Shown: positions 35,200-45,109 of the stretch, in pieces
How the letters are laid out: each line of letters begins with the position of its first letter
Position numbering within the stretch: the first letter of the stretch is position 1
Assembly: GCF_013344475.1 (NCBI RefSeq)
Contig: NZ_JABUOU010000001.1
Location: 1,054,001-1,118,000, forward strand
Reading direction: 5' to 3'
Length of the DNA stretch: 64,000 nt
DNA from: Martelella limonii
GTDB lineage: Bacteria; Pseudomonadota; Alphaproteobacteria; Rhizobiales; Rhizobiaceae
Notes under the pieces: generated by a model
The model's input: the letters and a program-made list of their open reading frames with translations, nothing else
Told to the model about the DNA's origin: nothing
Databases searched by the model: none
Program-made: the position numbers and the translations under genes

Positions 35200-37143
35200 T
35201 CACCCTTTAAAAACGGGAGGATGACCGGATAGAAAGCCCTCGACGTCTTGTTCCGAAATCGGGGGCGAGAATACAAAGCCTTGGATGATTGTGCCGCCGA
35301 GCTTCTCCAGTGCAGCCAACTCTTCCTTGGTCTCAACACCTTCAATAATGCAATCCAGTTCCATATCGTGCCCGAGCGCCAGAAGCGATTTGACGATCTT
35401 GTAGCTGGCGGGTTTCTTGTGAAGATCAGTTACGAAGCTCCGGTCAATTTTGATTGCGGAAAGCGGCAAGGAATGCAGTCGTGAAAGGCTGGAATAACCA
35501 GTACCAAAATCGTCAAGCGAGATGCCGCAGCCGAGTAGGTTGAGCATCTCAATCGACCGTTCCATCTGCTCGAAGTCGTGCATAAAGGCCGTTTCTGTGA
35601 TTTCCAGATCCAGGCGGCGCGCATCGAAGCCGCTGCCCTCGATGATGCCCACCAATGCAAGGACGCCATCATGAGAATTCAAATCGTGCACGGATAGATT
35701 GAAGGAAAGACGAATATCATTGTGCCAATTTCTTGCGACCGCCAGTGCATGTCGCAGCAAATGCTTTGTTAGGAAGCCGCTGAGGCCAGCGCGCTCTGCA
35801 ATAGGAAAGAACAGGGCTGGAGAAATCTGACCCAGTATCGGGTTCGTCCAGCGAGCCAATGCTTCAAACCCCAATACCCGTTGCGTTCGAATATTAATGA
35901 TGGGCTGGAAGACCACAGAGAGTTCATCTTCAAGATTTGCCAGCTTGAGCGCTTGTTCGATGCGCGAGTCATCGTTGAGCCGACTTTCGTGCTCTGCACT
36001 GAACAGGACGGCTGCGCCTCGCCTATTCCGTTTTGCATAATAAAGCGCGTAATCTGCGCGGTCGAATAGTTGTTCCGTGGTCGAAGCGATGTCCGGATAA
36101 ACGGCAATCCCCATGGACGCCGATATCTGGACCGTCGCTTCGGGCAAATTAAACGGAAGAAGCAGACGCTCCAGCAGCTCTTTGGAATTGACAACAAGGA
36201 TGTCGTCTTCGGCTGCTTCCATCATAATAATGGCAAACTCATCTCCGCCAAGACGGTATAAACGGCAGTTGGGTGGTAGTGTCGATAATCTTGCCCCTAC
36301 TTCGATCAGCAGATTGTCTCCAACCGAATGGCCATAGATATCATTGACAGGCTTGAATCCGTCCAGATCCATCACACCAAGTGCCAATCGTGTTCCGCTT
36401 TCCTTCGCGGACTCGATGCTGGCGGGCAAATGCGCAAAAAATGCACGGCGGTTGGGAAGATTGGTGAGACTGTCAAGATTTGCCAGACGCAGGTTCTCGT
36501 TGCTGAGTGCTTCCGTTTGTTGTTGCCCGATTATCATTTTCTCAAAGTTTCGGTAATTTGTCATGAGAATGACCAGCATTACAAAGCAAACAAGAGCGAC
36601 GTTGATAGATATAGCGATAAAGACGGGCTGCCCAACAGACGAAAAGAAGGCCACAAATGTTCCATTGACGATGCCCGTCACCAGGAATGCGGCGGACCGC
36701 AGATGGGCCAGACAGAAGATGCAGCAGATGACCGTTATCGCCATATAAAAGGCTATATGTGACTGGGCATAGGGATCGCCATAGGGGAACAGCGAGAGAG
36801 ACCAAGCGGAGAACGTGATAGCCAGAATGGCTGCGATGCGGTTGGTTTTTTTCAGCGCGGCATGCGCGGCTTCAAGACTTGGTCGTGTGTTCCTAACGTT
36901 CCACCAGAACACGATACGCGTGCCAGCAGTCAAGGTGAACGCTCCTGGTATCAGCATCGTCAGCCAGATTGGTGCTTCAGCCATATGTGTGATGGCAAGC
37001 GCCCAGGTGTTGGCAATGAGTATCAGGTACATCATGGGCATTTGGCGGGCGAACGACTGGTACTGAGCTTGGAGAAGCTCCGGATTATCGGACCGAACCG
37101 TCATAATCTGGCTGGCCATATCCCAGTATTTTTTTATCGTCAT
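35200..37143 (-). CDS. Membrane-bound GGDEF/EAL cyclic-di-GMP protein
   Basis: This 647-residue protein has several membrane segments (about residues 35-200), then a diguanylate cyclase domain with intact GGDEF (299-303) and a phosphodiesterase domain with intact EAL (427-429) plus DDFGTGYSSL. Both motifs look catalytically competent. The inhibitory RxxD site expected before GGDEF is absent. The N-terminal region is not a standard named sensor. It is transcribed alone, convergent with the sugar operon. It probably tunes adhesion or motility. Confidence 0.93.
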   Translation of the reverse strand: MTIKKYWDMASQIMTVRSDNPELLQAQYQSFARQMPMMYLILIANTWALAITHMAEAPIWLTMLIPGAFTLTAGTRIVFWWNVRNTRPSLEAAHAALKKTNRIAAILAITFSAWSLSLFPYGDPYAQSHIAFYMAITVICCIFCLAHLRSAAFLVTGIVNGTFVAFFSSVGQPVFIAISINVALVCFVMLVILMTNYRNFEKMIIGQQQTEALSNENLRLANLDSLTNLPNRRAFFAHLPASIESAKESGTRLALGVMDLDGFKPVNDIYGHSVGDNLLIEVGARLSTLPPNCRLYRLGGDEFAIIMMEAAEDDILVVNSKELLERLLLPFNLPEATVQISASMGIAVYPDIASTTEQLFDRADYALYYAKRNRRGAAVLFSAEHESRLNDDSRIEQALKLANLEDELSVVFQPIINIRTQRVLGFEALARWTNPILGQISPALFFPIAERAGLSGFLTKHLLRHALAVARNWHNDIRLSFNLSVHDLNSHDGVLALVGIIEGSGFDARRLDLEITETAFMHDFEQMERSIEMLNLLGCGISLDDFGTGYSSLSRLHSLPLSAIKIDRSFVTDLHKKPASYKIVKSLLALGHDMELDCIIEGVETKEELAALEKLGGTIIQGFVFSPPISEQDVEGFLSGHPPVFKG

Positions 37144-37409
37144 TGCATTGTCCCGCCTGATCGAGTTCCACGCAATCGTCCAGTGTTTTCAGGAAGAACT
37201 ATGGCGCTCGACTGCAAAAATATAATACGCCCGTCTTAGAACGTATCTGCCAAACGTGTTTGTCAAAGTTATGCGGCGTCACGCCATGGCCTTATACTAA
37301 ATATACAATTTAAGTAATTCTACAACTGAGCTCCTCCCCAGAAACGCGTTCTGCAAGCAGATGAGCTTGGCAGATGTGCAGGCGATAGCCCAGAGCCGAT
37401 GCGCTCTGA

Positions 37410-37933
37410 CCCATCATCATAACACTCTGCGGCAAGGTGGCGATGCTCTCGCGCGACGGGCTCGATCCGAAGGCTATCGATCTGACGATTGTGGATCAGA
37501 GCCTCGAAGACGAGCACATCTTCGGTCCGGAAGCGGCCGGCCCGCCCGCCGGAATGAGCGCGGATCGCTGGCAGTTCATCCGGCTCGACCGAGAGGCCGA
37601 TGCGCGCGATGCAATTGCCCGGCTCGATCTGCCGGTGCTTGCCATCTGGGGCGCGGACGACTTGAATGTCAATCCCGTGCGCAATGCGGCGAACTTTCGT
37701 GACGCGTTGACAGGAAGGGAGAAGGAGACCGAAATCATCATCTGGCCCGAGGCCGCGCACGGCCTTCTGAAAGCCTCCGCCTATATTGGCAACTGATCGG
37801 TGACTGGCCATGGTCTGCAATGGTCCGGTTCCTTCTCGAGGGCCGCCACGCCCATGCGCCCGGCGCGCTTGACGCCCTCCCCGGATGGATTCTGGCCAGA
37901 AGTCAAGACGGCGCCGCAGCACGGTCGCAATAG
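37410..37933 (+). pseudogene. Alpha/beta hydrolase C-terminal fragment, frameshifted
   Basis: The frame around 37437-37790 reads LPVLAIWGADDLNVNP (catalytic-Asp region) and IIIWPEAAHGLLKAS (catalytic-His region), the end of an alpha/beta hydrolase. The frame then stops at 37796. The next frame continues naturally from 37790 as QLIGDWPWSAMVRFLL to a stop at 37933, showing a frameshift. The nucleophile half of the enzyme is missing upstream. The gene is dead. Confidence 0.7.
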
Positions 37934-38126
37934 CGGGACATCGTCGTAAGGGATAAAGTCTTGCCGTCGGTCGCGCCGCAGAGGAAATAAGCCCGGTCAA
38001 TTGGATCTGCTGCGGCTCAGCAGCATCGCCTCGATCTCATCGAGTTGCGATTGCAGATCGACGCCCTCCTCGACTCTCCAGAGACGCAGTGCGAACAGCC
38101 CCTCGACGGCGTCATCCATCGCCATC

Positions 38127-38342
38127 ATGGGGTCTGTGGAGCCCGAAAAGGGTGGCGCGGCAGGCTCGCTCGAGGGCACAGGCTATGAACTGGGCACCGG
38201 CCTCGGCATCACCGTCTTTGGCGTGTCCATGGCCAGCGTATTGATGGCCAGCGTCTTCGGCCGGACAATCGAGATCCCGTCGGACCTGGCATTGCCGCTT
38301 GCCGAGCAGGCCGGCAGGCGTCGGACAGTCCTTGCGCGTGTT
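38127..38342 (+). pseudogene. MFS efflux transporter C-terminal remnant
   Basis: One frame reads AAGSLEGTGYELGTGLGITV then FGVSMASVLMASVFGRTIEI, which matches the last helices of QacA/SmvA-type drug efflux proteins. No start, no earlier helices and no ribosome site are present. It abuts the hydrolase fragment and the end of the ABC exporter gene. The 37144-38344 interval appears to be a graveyard of truncated genes; nothing else is recognisable there. Confidence 0.55.
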
Positions 38343-38344
38343 GA

Positions 38345-40126
38345 TCAGGCCCCGCGCGTAAGGCCGGCATAGACGCCATCAAGCGCCATCAGCCGGTCGT
38401 GACTGCCCTGCTCGACGATGCGGCCCGCCTGCATGACCACGATCAGGTCGGCGTGGCGGATGGTCGAGAGGCGGTGCGCGATGGTGATCGTCGTGCGCCC
38501 TTTCGACATCTGGTCCAGCGCCTGCGACATCGCGCGTTCGGTGCGGGTGTCGAGCGCGCTGGTCGCCTCGTCGAGCAACAGCACACGCGGATCGCGAAGA
38601 ATGGTGCGGGCCAGCGCCAGGCGCTGCTTCTCGCCGCCGGAAAAGCGGTAGCCGTCATCGCCGACCAGCGTGTCATAGCCCTCGGGAAGGGACGCGACAT
38701 GGTCGTGGATCTGGGCGATCCGTGCGGCCACAACCAGTTCGTCGTCGCTCGCCTCCGGCTTGGCGAAGCGCAGGTTCTCCGCCACCGAGGCATGCAGCAG
38801 ATAGGGGTCCTGAGAGACGACGCCCAGCATGTCTGACAAGGACTGAAAGCTGAGGTCGCGCAGATCGACACCGTCGAACCGGATTGCGCCGCTGTCGACA
38901 TCATAAAGCCGCGCCAGCAGGTATCCGAGCGTGGTCTTGCCCGACCCCGTGGGACCGACGATCGCGACATGGCTGCCGGCCGGAATGGACAGGCTGATGT
39001 CGTGGACGGCGGGACGCCCCTCCTCGCGATAGGCGAAGCTGACGTGATCCAGCGCGACATCGCCGCGCATCGCGGCCCGCGGGATCGTCACGGCATCGGC
39101 GCGCTCGGTGATCTCGACCGGCTTGTCCAGATATTCGAAGATCCGCGCGAACAGAGCGCGCGTCTTGCGCGTGTCGCGCCCGATTTCCAGCAATTGCTCG
39201 AACGGCCAGAGCAGCTGTTCCTGCAGCGCGATCATGGCGACCAGCGTTCCGATAGAGGCGGGATTGCCGGTCTGCATCAGCAGCCCGCCCGCCAGCAAGG
39301 TCATCGCCGGCAGGATCGCCAGCGCCAGGCCGATCAGCGACCATTGCCACTCGCCGGCGGTCCGCGATTTCATTTCCAGCTTTGCCAGATCCTTGGAAAT
39401 ACGGGCGAAACGCTGCGTCAGGTGCGCGCCCCTGCCCATGGTCCGCGCGAGGATGATGCCCGAGGCCGAAAGCGTCTCCTGGACGGCGACCGACATGTCG
39501 GCGGCGCGCGCCTGCTGCTGGTAGGTCAGCGCCTCGCGCATCCGCGCCACGCGGCTGCTGATAAAGACCGTTCCCGGCACGATGAACAGGACGAACAGCG
39601 CCAGGCGCCAGTCGAGGATGAGAATAGCGATCGCCGTCATGATCACCGCGCTCAGCGAGCGTCCCAGCTCATTGGCGGTATCGGTGACCAGCGATTGCAG
39701 CCCGTCTATGTCGCTGGCGATCCGCGACTGAACCTCGCCAACGCGGGTTCCGGTGAAAAAGCGCAGCGACAGGCTTTGGAGGTGGGCATAGAGCCGCACC
39801 CTCAGATCATGCAGGACCGTTTGTCCGATGCGCGAGGAGAGAATGACCTGACCGGCTCCGATGATGGCCGACAACAACGCGACAAGGACCATGCCTGCAA
39901 CAAGCCAGAGCAGCAGGCCGATATCGTTTTGCGGCAGGGCCTGATCGATGATCGCGCGCAGCAGGAATGGGCCCGCAAGGCCGGTCGCGGAGGCAACCAC
40001 CATCAGCAGCATGACCATGGCGATCCGCTTTCGATAGGGAGCGAACAAGGCCAGCACGCGCCGCATCGACACATGCCTGGCGGCAAGGCCGTCATAGGCA
40101 TCGGGGTCGTTCAGATGATCTGACAT
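38345..40126 (-). CDS. ABC exporter, transmembrane and ATP-binding half-transporter
   Basis: This 593-residue MsbA/LmrA-like half-transporter has a six-helix membrane domain (first segment about residues 35-60), then Walker A GPTGSGKTT, signature FSGGEKQR and Walker B VLLLDEATSALD. It would work as a homodimer exporting lipids or drugs. The stop lies 2 bases past the MFS remnant on the opposite strand. It lies just downstream of the two-component and RND genes on the same strand, separated by 21 bases from the kinase gene, so it may be part of the same efflux response. Confidence 0.92.
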   Translation of the reverse strand: MSDHLNDPDAYDGLAARHVSMRRVLALFAPYRKRIAMVMLLMVVASATGLAGPFLLRAIIDQALPQNDIGLLLWLVAGMVLVALLSAIIGAGQVILSSRIGQTVLHDLRVRLYAHLQSLSLRFFTGTRVGEVQSRIASDIDGLQSLVTDTANELGRSLSAVIMTAIAILILDWRLALFVLFIVPGTVFISSRVARMREALTYQQQARAADMSVAVQETLSASGIILARTMGRGAHLTQRFARISKDLAKLEMKSRTAGEWQWSLIGLALAILPAMTLLAGGLLMQTGNPASIGTLVAMIALQEQLLWPFEQLLEIGRDTRKTRALFARIFEYLDKPVEITERADAVTIPRAAMRGDVALDHVSFAYREEGRPAVHDISLSIPAGSHVAIVGPTGSGKTTLGYLLARLYDVDSGAIRFDGVDLRDLSFQSLSDMLGVVSQDPYLLHASVAENLRFAKPEASDDELVVAARIAQIHDHVASLPEGYDTLVGDDGYRFSGGEKQRLALARTILRDPRVLLLDEATSALDTRTERAMSQALDQMSKGRTTITIAHRLSTIRHADLIVVMQAGRIVEQGSHDRLMALDGVYAGLTRGA

Positions 40127-40147
40127 GGATAGTCTCGCTGAAAAAAG

Positions 40148-41203
40148 CTAATCCGGGCGCGGCAGCCGGATCTCGACGGAAAGGCCGATGTTTTGGGAGG
40201 GAAGGATCAGCGCGTCGCCGCCATGCGCCCTGGCAATCGCCTTGACGATGGGCAGGCCGAGACCCGAACCGCCCCTTGCCCTGCCGCGCGACTCGTCCGC
40301 ACGCCAGAACCGCTCGAAGGCGCGTGCGCGGTTTTCGGCGGAAAGGCCGGGGCCGGTGTCGGTGCAGCGGAAGAAGACATGCTCTGTCGAAACGCCTGTC
40401 TCCACGAGCACGGTGCTTCCCGGCGCATAACGGCAGCAGTTTTCCATAAGCGCGACGAAGGCCTGCCGCAACCGTGCGCGATCGGCGGTCGTCACAGCGC
40501 GGCCCAGTTGCCGGGTCGCGGTGATCCCGGCCGTTGCGAGCGGCTCCTCAAGGGCGTTCATCGCCGCCGCCGCCTCTTCCGCAAGGTCGAGACGCCCGAC
40601 CTGCAGGTCAAGCTGACCGGCATTGCCGAGCGCCAATGTGCGCAATTCCTCCACGATGGCCGACAGATCGTCGACATGTTCGATCAGCCGGGCATAAAGC
40701 TCCGGGCTGGCGGTAAAGGCGCCATCCGACAGGCCCTGCAGGCGCCCGCGAAGAATGGTGAGCGGCGTCCTGAGTTCATGCGCGATCGCCGAGTTGGAAT
40801 ATTGCAGCTCGGTCTCGGCACGCTGCAGCCGTTCCGCCATCTGGTTGAAGTCATCGACAAGATCGCCGGCCTCGCCGAAATTGCCGCCGCGCAATGAAGC
40901 GCGCGCCGAAAAGTCGCCTTCCGCGACACGGCGGGCAGCCTCGGCAACCGACTTCAGCGGTTCCACGATCCGTCGTGCAAGGATCCAGCCGAGCAGTGAA
41001 GCCGAGGATATGCCGATGCCAAGAAGCAGACCCAATGTGACAATATCGCCCGTGCGCAGGAAATCGTCGTTCGTAAACTCCGGATAGAGCCATTCGTAGA
41101 TGAAGAAGAAATAGGCAATCAGCCCGAAATAGACGACGGCGAAGGCGAGCAGCGTCAACGCGATCATCGCGCGGACGATCCGGGAATTCAGGTTTCTAGA
41201 CAT
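40148..41203 (-). CDS. Sensor histidine kinase (BaeS-like)
   Basis: This 351-residue membrane kinase has two transmembrane helices (about residues 10-35 and 55-75) and a HAMP linker. It has an H-box SAIAHELRTPLTIL and an ATP-binding domain with FRCTDTGPGLSAENRARAFE and GRARGGSGLGLPIVKAIA. The ATG at 41203 overlaps the end of the response-regulator gene; the longer frame lies inside that gene. Its short periplasmic segment suggests envelope-stress sensing. It pairs with the adjacent regulator and probably controls the RND pump. Confidence 0.92.
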   Translation of the reverse strand: MSRNLNSRIVRAMIALTLLAFAVVYFGLIAYFFFIYEWLYPEFTNDDFLRTGDIVTLGLLLGIGISSASLLGWILARRIVEPLKSVAEAARRVAEGDFSARASLRGGNFGEAGDLVDDFNQMAERLQRAETELQYSNSAIAHELRTPLTILRGRLQGLSDGAFTASPELYARLIEHVDDLSAIVEELRTLALGNAGQLDLQVGRLDLAEEAAAAMNALEEPLATAGITATRQLGRAVTTADRARLRQAFVALMENCCRYAPGSTVLVETGVSTEHVFFRCTDTGPGLSAENRARAFERFWRADESRGRARGGSGLGLPIVKAIARAHGGDALILPSQNIGLSVEIRLPRPD

Positions 41204-41897
41204 TGGTGCTGTCCAACCGGTAGCCGACGCCGCGCACGGCGGTGAGCAGGCCATCCGCTCCGGCGGCGGAAAGCTTGCGGCGCAGATTGCTGACATGGCT
41301 GTCCACCGTGCGATCGAGCGCTTCGCTCTCCGGCATGCAGGCGTCAACCAGTTCCGCGCGCTCGAATGCCCTTCCCGGGTTAGCGGACATATGGGCGAGG
41401 ATGCGGAACTCGGTCCGCGTCAGGTCGAGCACCACCGCCCCGGCTGGGCTATCGACCGATGCGCGATAGGCCTGAGGATCGACAGTCAGCGGACCGACGC
41501 GCAGCACCTCGGCGGCCGTGCGCCCGATGGTCCGGCGCAGCACGGCCTTGGCGCGGGCCACGACCTCGAGCGGGTTGAACGGTTTGACGACATAATCGTC
41601 GGCGCCGATGCGCAACGCCTGGAGCTTGTCGAGATCCTCCGCAAGTGCTGTCACCATGATCACCGGCGTATCGCCGCGCCGGCGGATTGCTGCCAGCACC
41701 TCATAACCATCCTGTCCGGGCAGCTTGATGTCGAGCACCACCAGATCGGGACGCAGTCGCAGATGATGGGCAAGCCCCACAGTGCCATCGCCCGCGGTAA
41801 TGACCCGGAAGCCCTCGCGCGCCATATAGGTGCCGATGATCTCGGCGATCTCGGGTTCGTCTTCGATAATCAGGATCAGAGCATTGTTCATGGCCAT
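41196..41897 (-). CDS. OmpR/PhoB-family response regulator (BaeR-like)
   Basis: This 233-residue regulator has a receiver domain with IIEDEPEIAEII, the phospho-acceptor in LVVLDIKLPGQDGYEV and the conserved lysine in ADDYVVKPFNPLEV. The C-terminal winged helix reads LDRTVDSHVSNLRRKL. Starts at 41897 (MAMNN) or 41891 (MNN) are both possible. The gene lies 71 bases after the RND pump gene and overlaps the kinase gene, so the pump, regulator and kinase are probably cotranscribed. Confidence 0.93.
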   Translation of the reverse strand: MAMNNALILIIEDEPEIAEIIGTYMAREGFRVITAGDGTVGLAHHLRLRPDLVVLDIKLPGQDGYEVLAAIRRRGDTPVIMVTALAEDLDKLQALRIGADDYVVKPFNPLEVVARAKAVLRRTIGRTAAEVLRVGPLTVDPQAYRASVDSPAGAVVLDLTRTEFRILAHMSANPGRAFERAELVDACMPESEALDRTVDSHVSNLRRKLSAAGADGLLTAVRGVGYRLDSTNV

Positions 41898-41968
41898 GTC
41901 TTCGATCTTTGAAATGCCGCCCGGAGCGTTCCCCGTGCATCCATGCGGATGGCGGGGAACGCCCGAAC

Positions 41969-44900
41969 TCATTGTGCCGGCGCGGCGGGTTCCGGGTTGT
42001 TGGCAACATCCTTCTTCCGCGTTCCGTGCAGCGTCAGTCGACTGACTGTAACGTAGAGCACCGGCACGAAGAATACCGCAAGCGTGGTGGCCGACAGCAT
42101 GCCGCCGAACACGCCGGTTCCGATCGCGTTCTGGATCTCGGAGCCGGCGCCCTGCGCGAGCATCAAAGGCACGACGCCGAGGATGAAGGCCAGCGACGTC
42201 ATCACGATCGGCCGAAGCCGTAGCCGGGTTGCCTGCAGTACGGCCCGATGGAGGCTCATCCCGTCATGTCTCAGATGGCGGGCATATTCGACCAGAAGAA
42301 TGGCGTTCTTCGCCGAAAGCCCGATAATGGTGATCAGGCCAACCTTGAAGAAGACGTCATTGTCCATTCCGCGTGCCAGCACCGCCAGCACCGCGCCGAG
42401 CACGCCAAGCGGCACGACCAGCATCACCGAAAGCGGGATCGACCAGCTTTCATAAAGTGCGGCCAGCACGAGGAACACGATCAGCATCGAGGCGGCCAGC
42501 AGCATTGGCGTCTGCGTGGCGGATTGCCGTTCCTGCAGCGATTGCCCGGTCCATTCCACCGCGAAGCCGCGCGGCAATTGTTGCGCCAGACGCTCCATCT
42601 CGGTCATCGCCGCGCCGCTTGAAACACCCGGCGCCGCCGAGCCCGAAATGTTCGCGGCCGGATAGCCGTTATAGCGCTGGACCTGCAGCGGCGTCGTTTC
42701 CCAGACCGGCTCGACCACTTCCGATAGCGACACCATGCCGCCATCGATGTTGCGCACCTTGAGACGCAGGACATCCTCGACATGCATCCTTGCGGGCGCA
42801 TCGGCCTGCACGACCACCTGCTGAAGCTGCCCGTTATTGGGGAAGTCGTTGACATAGGTCGACCCGATCGCCGTCGAGATCATGTCGCTGATGGCCGAGA
42901 AGGACACCCCGAGCGCCAGCGCCTTCTGTCGATCGATCTTGAGCGCGATGCTCTGGCCATCGGGCAGCCCGTCCGCCATCACGCCGGTTACCAGCCTGCT
43001 TTCGGCGGCGAGCGCGATCAGCTGGTCCTCTGCCGCCTTCAGCGCCGCCGGCCCGGCATTGGCACGGTCCTCGAGCCTCAGCGCGAAGCCCGATGTGGTG
43101 CCGAGCGATTCGATTGCCGGCGGTTTCATGATCATCGCCATGCCTTCGGGAATGTCGGCCATCGCGGCTTCCGCCGCCGCAATCTCCTGGTCAACCGTGG
43201 TGTCGCGGTCGCCCCAGTCCTTCAGGCTGGTAAAGGCCTGCGCGGCATTGGTACCGGAGCCGGAAAAGCCGAAGCCGAGGATCACGAGACTTTCGACGAT
43301 ATCGGGCCGTGTCGCGGTATGGGCCTCATAGGCCTTGACAACCTCGCGCGTGCGCTCGGCGGTGGCGCCGGCCGGAAGCTCGAACATCGCCATAAAGCTG
43401 CCCTGGTCCTCTTCCGGCACGAACGATGTCGGTATCTTCGAATAACCGTAGCCGAGTGCCGCAATCAGCGCGACATAGATGACGAGCATCCGCCCGCCGC
43501 GCCGCAGGACCCAGCCGACAGAGCCGGTATAGCGCTTCGCCAGCGCACCGAATCCTCTGTTGAACCAGCCAAAGAAGCCGCCTTTGGCATGGGGCTTGAC
43601 AGGTTTCAGGATCGTGGCACACAGCGCCGGCGTCAGCGTCAGCGCAAGGAAGGCGGAGAACAGGATCGAGACCGCCATCGACAGAGTGAACTGGCGATAG
43701 ATCGCGCCGACGGACCCGGCTGCCATACCCATCGGGATGAAGACCGCCGCAAGAACCAGCGTGATGCCGACGATCGCGCCCGAAATCTCGCGCATCGCCT
43801 GACGGGTCGCGTCCCTTGGCGACAGGCCCTGCCGCGCCATGATGCGTTCGACATTCTCGACGACGACGATCGCGTCATCAACGATGATGCCGATGGCGAG
43901 CACCATGCCGAACATGGTCAGAACGTTGATAGAATAGCCGGCAAGCTGCATCACCGCGAAGGTGCCAAGAAGCGCGATCGGCGCAACAATGGTCGGGATC
44001 AGCGTGTAGCGGATGTTCTGCAGGAATAGCAGGATCACCAGAAAGACCAGCACCATCGCCTCGATCAGCGTATGGACGACCTTGGTGATCGAGACCTTCA
44101 CGAAGGGCGCGGTGTTGTAGGAGATCGCGATCTCCATATCCTGCGGCATTGATGGCCTCAGTTCCGCCAGGCGCTTTTCGATCGCCGCGGCGGTGCTGAC
44201 GGCGTTGGCGCCGGGCCGCATCTGGATCGCGGCGGCAGCGGCCGGTTTGCCATTGCTGCTGACGCTGAAGGCCAGCGTCTGGGCGCCGAGTTCAACCCGC
44301 GCCACATCCGAAAGCAGAAGCCGTCCGCCATCGGGTTTGGCCCTGAGCGGGATCGCCGCGAATGCCTCCGGCGTGGTCAACTGGCCATGGACGGTGAGCG
44401 GCGTCGAGACCTTCGTTCCCGGAACCGTCGGTTCGTCGCCGACCCGGCCGGGCGAAACCTGCGCGTTCTCGCGGGTGATCGCCTCGGTCACATCGGCCAT
44501 GGTCAGGTCGTAGGCCGCAAGCCTTTCCGGATCCACCCAGACGCGCATGGCCCGTGGCGAACCGAACTGCTGGACGCGCCCGACGCCCGGCAGACGCTTC
44601 AGCTCCTCGCTTATATTGCGGGTCATGTAATCGCCAAGGGCAAGTTCGTCGGTCTCACCGCTGACCGAGCGGAGCGTGAGCACCATCAGGAAGCCGGATT
44701 CGGCGGCCTCGACGCTGATGCCGCCGCGCCGGACTGCCTCGGGAAGCTGCGCTTCGGCATTCTTCAGCCGGTTTTGAACATCCACCTGCGCCATATCCGC
44801 ATTGGTTCCGGGCTTGAACGTCACCATGATGTTGGCGCCGCCGGTCGAGTCGGCGGTGGATTCGTAATAGAGCACGTTCTTGACGCTCGAGAGTTCCTTC

Positions 44901-45097
44901 TCGATGGGCCGAACGACGCTGTCATTGACCGTATCGACGCTTGCGCCGGTATAGGTCGCGAAGATGCTGATGCTTGGCGGCGCAATGTCCGGAAAGCGGG
45001 CTACCGGAAGCTTCGGAATGGCGACGAGCCCGGCGAGCGCAATGAAGATCGCAATCACCCAGGCAAAGACCGGGCGGTCGATAAAGAATTGTGGCAT
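41969..45097 (-). CDS. RND efflux pump inner-membrane protein (HAE1 family)
   Basis: This 1042-residue AcrB/MexB-like trimeric proton-driven pump begins MPQFFIDRPVFAWVIAIFIA and has the proton-relay aspartates in GIIVDDAIVVVENVER (TM4). Two large periplasmic loops and 12 helices are evident, at full family length. It follows the membrane-fusion protein gene by 12 bases. No outer-membrane TolC-like gene lies in the window, so it must use one encoded elsewhere. Substrates are probably drugs, dyes or bile-type compounds. Confidence 0.95.
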   Translation of the reverse strand: MPQFFIDRPVFAWVIAIFIALAGLVAIPKLPVARFPDIAPPSISIFATYTGASVDTVNDSVVRPIEKELSSVKNVLYYESTADSTGGANIMVTFKPGTNADMAQVDVQNRLKNAEAQLPEAVRRGGISVEAAESGFLMVLTLRSVSGETDELALGDYMTRNISEELKRLPGVGRVQQFGSPRAMRVWVDPERLAAYDLTMADVTEAITRENAQVSPGRVGDEPTVPGTKVSTPLTVHGQLTTPEAFAAIPLRAKPDGGRLLLSDVARVELGAQTLAFSVSSNGKPAAAAAIQMRPGANAVSTAAAIEKRLAELRPSMPQDMEIAISYNTAPFVKVSITKVVHTLIEAMVLVFLVILLFLQNIRYTLIPTIVAPIALLGTFAVMQLAGYSINVLTMFGMVLAIGIIVDDAIVVVENVERIMARQGLSPRDATRQAMREISGAIVGITLVLAAVFIPMGMAAGSVGAIYRQFTLSMAVSILFSAFLALTLTPALCATILKPVKPHAKGGFFGWFNRGFGALAKRYTGSVGWVLRRGGRMLVIYVALIAALGYGYSKIPTSFVPEEDQGSFMAMFELPAGATAERTREVVKAYEAHTATRPDIVESLVILGFGFSGSGTNAAQAFTSLKDWGDRDTTVDQEIAAAEAAMADIPEGMAMIMKPPAIESLGTTSGFALRLEDRANAGPAALKAAEDQLIALAAESRLVTGVMADGLPDGQSIALKIDRQKALALGVSFSAISDMISTAIGSTYVNDFPNNGQLQQVVVQADAPARMHVEDVLRLKVRNIDGGMVSLSEVVEPVWETTPLQVQRYNGYPAANISGSAAPGVSSGAAMTEMERLAQQLPRGFAVEWTGQSLQERQSATQTPMLLAASMLIVFLVLAALYESWSIPLSVMLVVPLGVLGAVLAVLARGMDNDVFFKVGLITIIGLSAKNAILLVEYARHLRHDGMSLHRAVLQATRLRLRPIVMTSLAFILGVVPLMLAQGAGSEIQNAIGTGVFGGMLSATTLAVFFVPVLYVTVSRLTLHGTRKKDVANNPEPAAPAQ

Positions 45098-45109
45098 GAT
45101 CTTTGACCC

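Noticed and set aside
37997-38179. 60-codon minus-strand frame ending in a coiled-coil-like SQLDEIEAMLLSRSRSN
   Set aside because: Too short and overlapping the MFS remnant; no start signal or family could be supported.
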